From Rubrivivax sp. A210 (GTDB lineage: Bacteria > Pseudomonadota > Gammaproteobacteria > Burkholderiales > Burkholderiaceae_C): 64,000 nucleotides of DNA. Of the stretch, positions 62,588 to 64,000 are shown one piece after another. Made by a program: the position numbers and the translations under genes. The DNA lies in assembly GCF_904426505.1 (NCBI RefSeq), contig NZ_CAJGBN010000012.1:372001-436000 (forward strand), given 5' to 3'. Each line of letters begins with the position of its first letter. Positions within the stretch are counted from its first letter, which is position 1. Under the pieces are notes generated by a model that saw nothing but the letters and a program-made list of their open reading frames with translations, was not told where the DNA came from and did not search any database.

Positions 62588-64000
62588 ATGCTCCGCCTGC
62601 AACTCACCGGCATCAGCAAGCAATACCCCGCGGTGCGTGCCAACGACCGCGTGAACCTCGCCGTCAAGCCGGGCGAGATCCACGCCGTGCTGGGCGAGAA
62701 CGGCGCCGGCAAGAGCACGCTGATGAAGATCATCTACGGCGCGGTGCAACCCGACGAGGGCGAGCTGCGCTGGAACGGCGAGCCGGTGAAAATCGCCAGC
62801 CCGGCGCAGGCGCGGCGCCTGGGCATCAGCATGGTCTACCAGCACTTTTCGCTGTTCGACACGCTGACGGCGGCCGAAAACGTCTGGCTCGGCCTGGACG
62901 GCAGGATGACACTGCCCGAGGTGGCCAAGCGCATAGACGAGGTGGCGCACAGCTACGGCCTGGACGTGGACGCGGCGCGCCCGGTACACACGCTGAGCGT
63001 GGGCGAGCGCCAGCGCGTCGAGATCGTGCGCGCGCTGCTGACGGCGCCGCAACTGCTGATCCTCGATGAGCCGACCTCGGTGCTCACGCCGCAGGCCGTG
63101 GACAAGCTCTTCGTCACGCTGCGCCAGCTGGCCGCCAGCGGCTGCAGCATCCTCTACATCAGCCACAAGCTCGACGAGATCCGCGCCCTGTGCCACCACT
63201 GCACGGTGCTGCGCGGCGGCAAGGTCACGGGCGAGGTCGACCCCACGCAGGAGAGCAATGCCAGCCTGTCGCGCCTGATGATCGGTGCCGAGCCACCGCC
63301 GCTGCGCCACCAGGCCCGCAGCGCCGGCGAGGTGGTGCTGCAGGTGCGCAACCTGAGCCTGGCGCGGCCCTCGCCCTTCGGCGCCGACCTGCACGACATC
63401 GGCTTCGAGCTGCGCGCCGGCGAGATCGTCGGCATCGCCGGCGTCTCGGGCAATGGCCAGCAGGAGCTGATGGCGGCGCTTTCGGGCGAAGACCCGCGCG
63501 GCGGGCCTGGCAGCATCGTGCTGGGCGGCGAGGACATCGCGCGTGCCGGCCCGCGCCGCCGCCGCGCGCTCGGCCTGCATTTCGTGCCCGAGGAGCGCCT
63601 GGGCCGCGGCGCCGTGCCGACGCTGGCGCTGGCCCAGAACACGCTGCTCACAAGGCTGCAGGGCGTGTCGCCGCGCGGCTGGATCAAGCCCGGCCGCGTA
63701 CAGCGCCTGGCCGAGGACATCATCGCGCGCTTCCATGTGCGCGCCGGCGGCGCCGGTGCCAGCGCACGCAGCCTGTCGGGGGGCAATCTGCAGAAATTCA
63801 TCGTCGGGCGCGAGATCAGCGCCGCGCCCAAGGTGCTGATCGTCTCGCAGCCGACCTGGGGCGTGGACGTCGGCGCCGCGGCCCAGATCCGCGGCGAACT
63901 GCTGGCGCTGCGTGACCAGGGTTGCGCCGTGCTGGTGGTGAGCGAGGAGCTCGACGAGCTGTTCGAGATCAGCGACCGCCTGCTCGTCATCGCCAAGGGG
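62588..64000 (+). CDS. BMP-family (nucleoside/simple sugar) ABC transporter ATP-binding protein, truncated by window end
   Basis: Two-cassette ATPase of the nucleoside/simple-sugar importer type; 471 codons are visible and the frame is open at the window end. In the first cassette: Walker [10 protein letters not shown] (near residue 38), Q-loop YQHFSLFD, signature [10 protein letters not shown], Walker [10 protein letters not shown] and the SHK switch. In the second cassette: a degenerate loop [10 protein letters not shown], signature [14 protein letters not shown] and [13 protein letters not shown], where the Walker B DEP is replaced by SQP, as is usual in this subfamily. With the Tsx-like channel and purine enzymes nearby, purine nucleoside or nucleobase uptake is the likely function. 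Permease and binding protein should follow. Confidence 0.93.
   Translation, partial: MLRLQLTGISKQYPAVRANDRVNLAVKPGEIHAVLGENGAGKSTLMKIIYGAVQPDEGELRWNGEPVKIASPAQARRLGISMVYQHFSLFDTLTAAENVWLGLDGRMTLPEVAKRIDEVAHSYGLDVDAARPVHTLSVGERQRVEIVRALLTAPQLLILDEPTSVLTPQAVDKLFVTLRQLAASGCSILYISHKLDEIRALCHHCTVLRGGKVTGEVDPTQESNASLSRLMIGAEPPPLRHQARSAGEVVLQVRNLSLARPSPFGADLHDIGFELRAGEIVGIAGVSGNGQQELMAALSGEDPRGGPGSIVLGGEDIARAGPRRRRALGLHFVPEERLGRGAVPTLALAQNTLLTRLQGVSPRGWIKPGRVQRLAEDIIARFHVRAGGAGASARSLSGGNLQKFIVGREISAAPKVLIVSQPTWGVDVGAAAQIRGELLALRDQGCAVLVVSEELDELFEISDRLLVIAKG

Noticed and set aside
62558..63736. 392-residue minus-strand open frame at the right end
   Set aside because: The plus strand encodes an ABC ATPase with all expected motifs in this interval; the minus frame is a shadow.

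Overview
This is a high-GC chromosomal window from a betaproteobacterium, most likely of the order Burkholderiales (Leptothrix/Rubrivivax/Roseateles-like). The inference rests on the gene order leuC-leuD-leuB-asd-fimV-truA-trpF-trpB-trpA-accD, on sdhCDAB-sdhE-gltA next to mdh, on single-polypeptide methylmalonyl-CoA mutase beside meaB and propionyl-CoA carboxylase, and on two PEP-CTERM proteins. I saw no rRNA, tRNA, CRISPR array, insertion sequence or phage gene. The window reads as core chromosome.

Layout. 1-11444 (minus strand): leucine, aspartate-family and tryptophan biosynthesis genes around the polar hub gene fimV and tRNA modification gene truA, ending in a truncated accD. 11486-13951 (minus): a DUF533 membrane-associated protein, a small PEP-CTERM protein and panC. 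14031-22167 (minus): a propionyl-CoA to succinyl-CoA operon (methylmalonyl-CoA mutase, an acetyltransferase/NTF2-like fusion, MeaB, PccB, PccA, a VOC-fold epimerase candidate), with a divergent FadR-type GntR regulator at 22303. 22989-25636 (plus): a small His-rich secreted protein and a ZnuD-like TonB receptor. 25709-31595 (minus): a UTRA GntR regulator followed by sdhCDAB, sdhE and gltA. 31762-33724 (plus): mdh and a CitE-like lyase, divergent from that regulator across a 16-bp perfect palindrome.

33858-43429 is mixed: an unknown secreted protein, exonuclease I, an M13 metallopeptidase, a phasin-like protein, an 817-residue PEP-CTERM protein, a chemoreceptor and a cytochrome c. 43470-48042 (minus) holds a universal stress protein, a nitronate monooxygenase-like enzyme and a B12-dependent class II ribonucleotide reductase, headed by a good FNR-type box. 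48228-51284 (plus) is serC-serA plus a crotonase with altered catalytic residues. 51303-52712 is the bfr/bfd iron-storage pair around a Fur-like box, then a thioredoxin-like protein. 52801-55314 (minus) is a thiolase and a saccharopine-reductase-like protein. 55354-64000 is a purine catabolism and uptake locus: xdhABC (minus), then guanine deaminase, a Tsx-like outer membrane channel and a nucleoside/sugar-type ABC ATPase cut by the window end (plus).

The most interesting items are regulatory and architectural rather than a wholly new system: the oxygen-control signature over the class II reductase cluster, the acetyltransferase/NTF2-like fusion coupled to meaB, the non-canonical metal ligand of the epimerase candidate, the Cys-rich tail on Bfd, and the large PEP-CTERM protein with an atypical tail. 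All functional calls come from reading translated sequence and motifs by eye; no database search was run.
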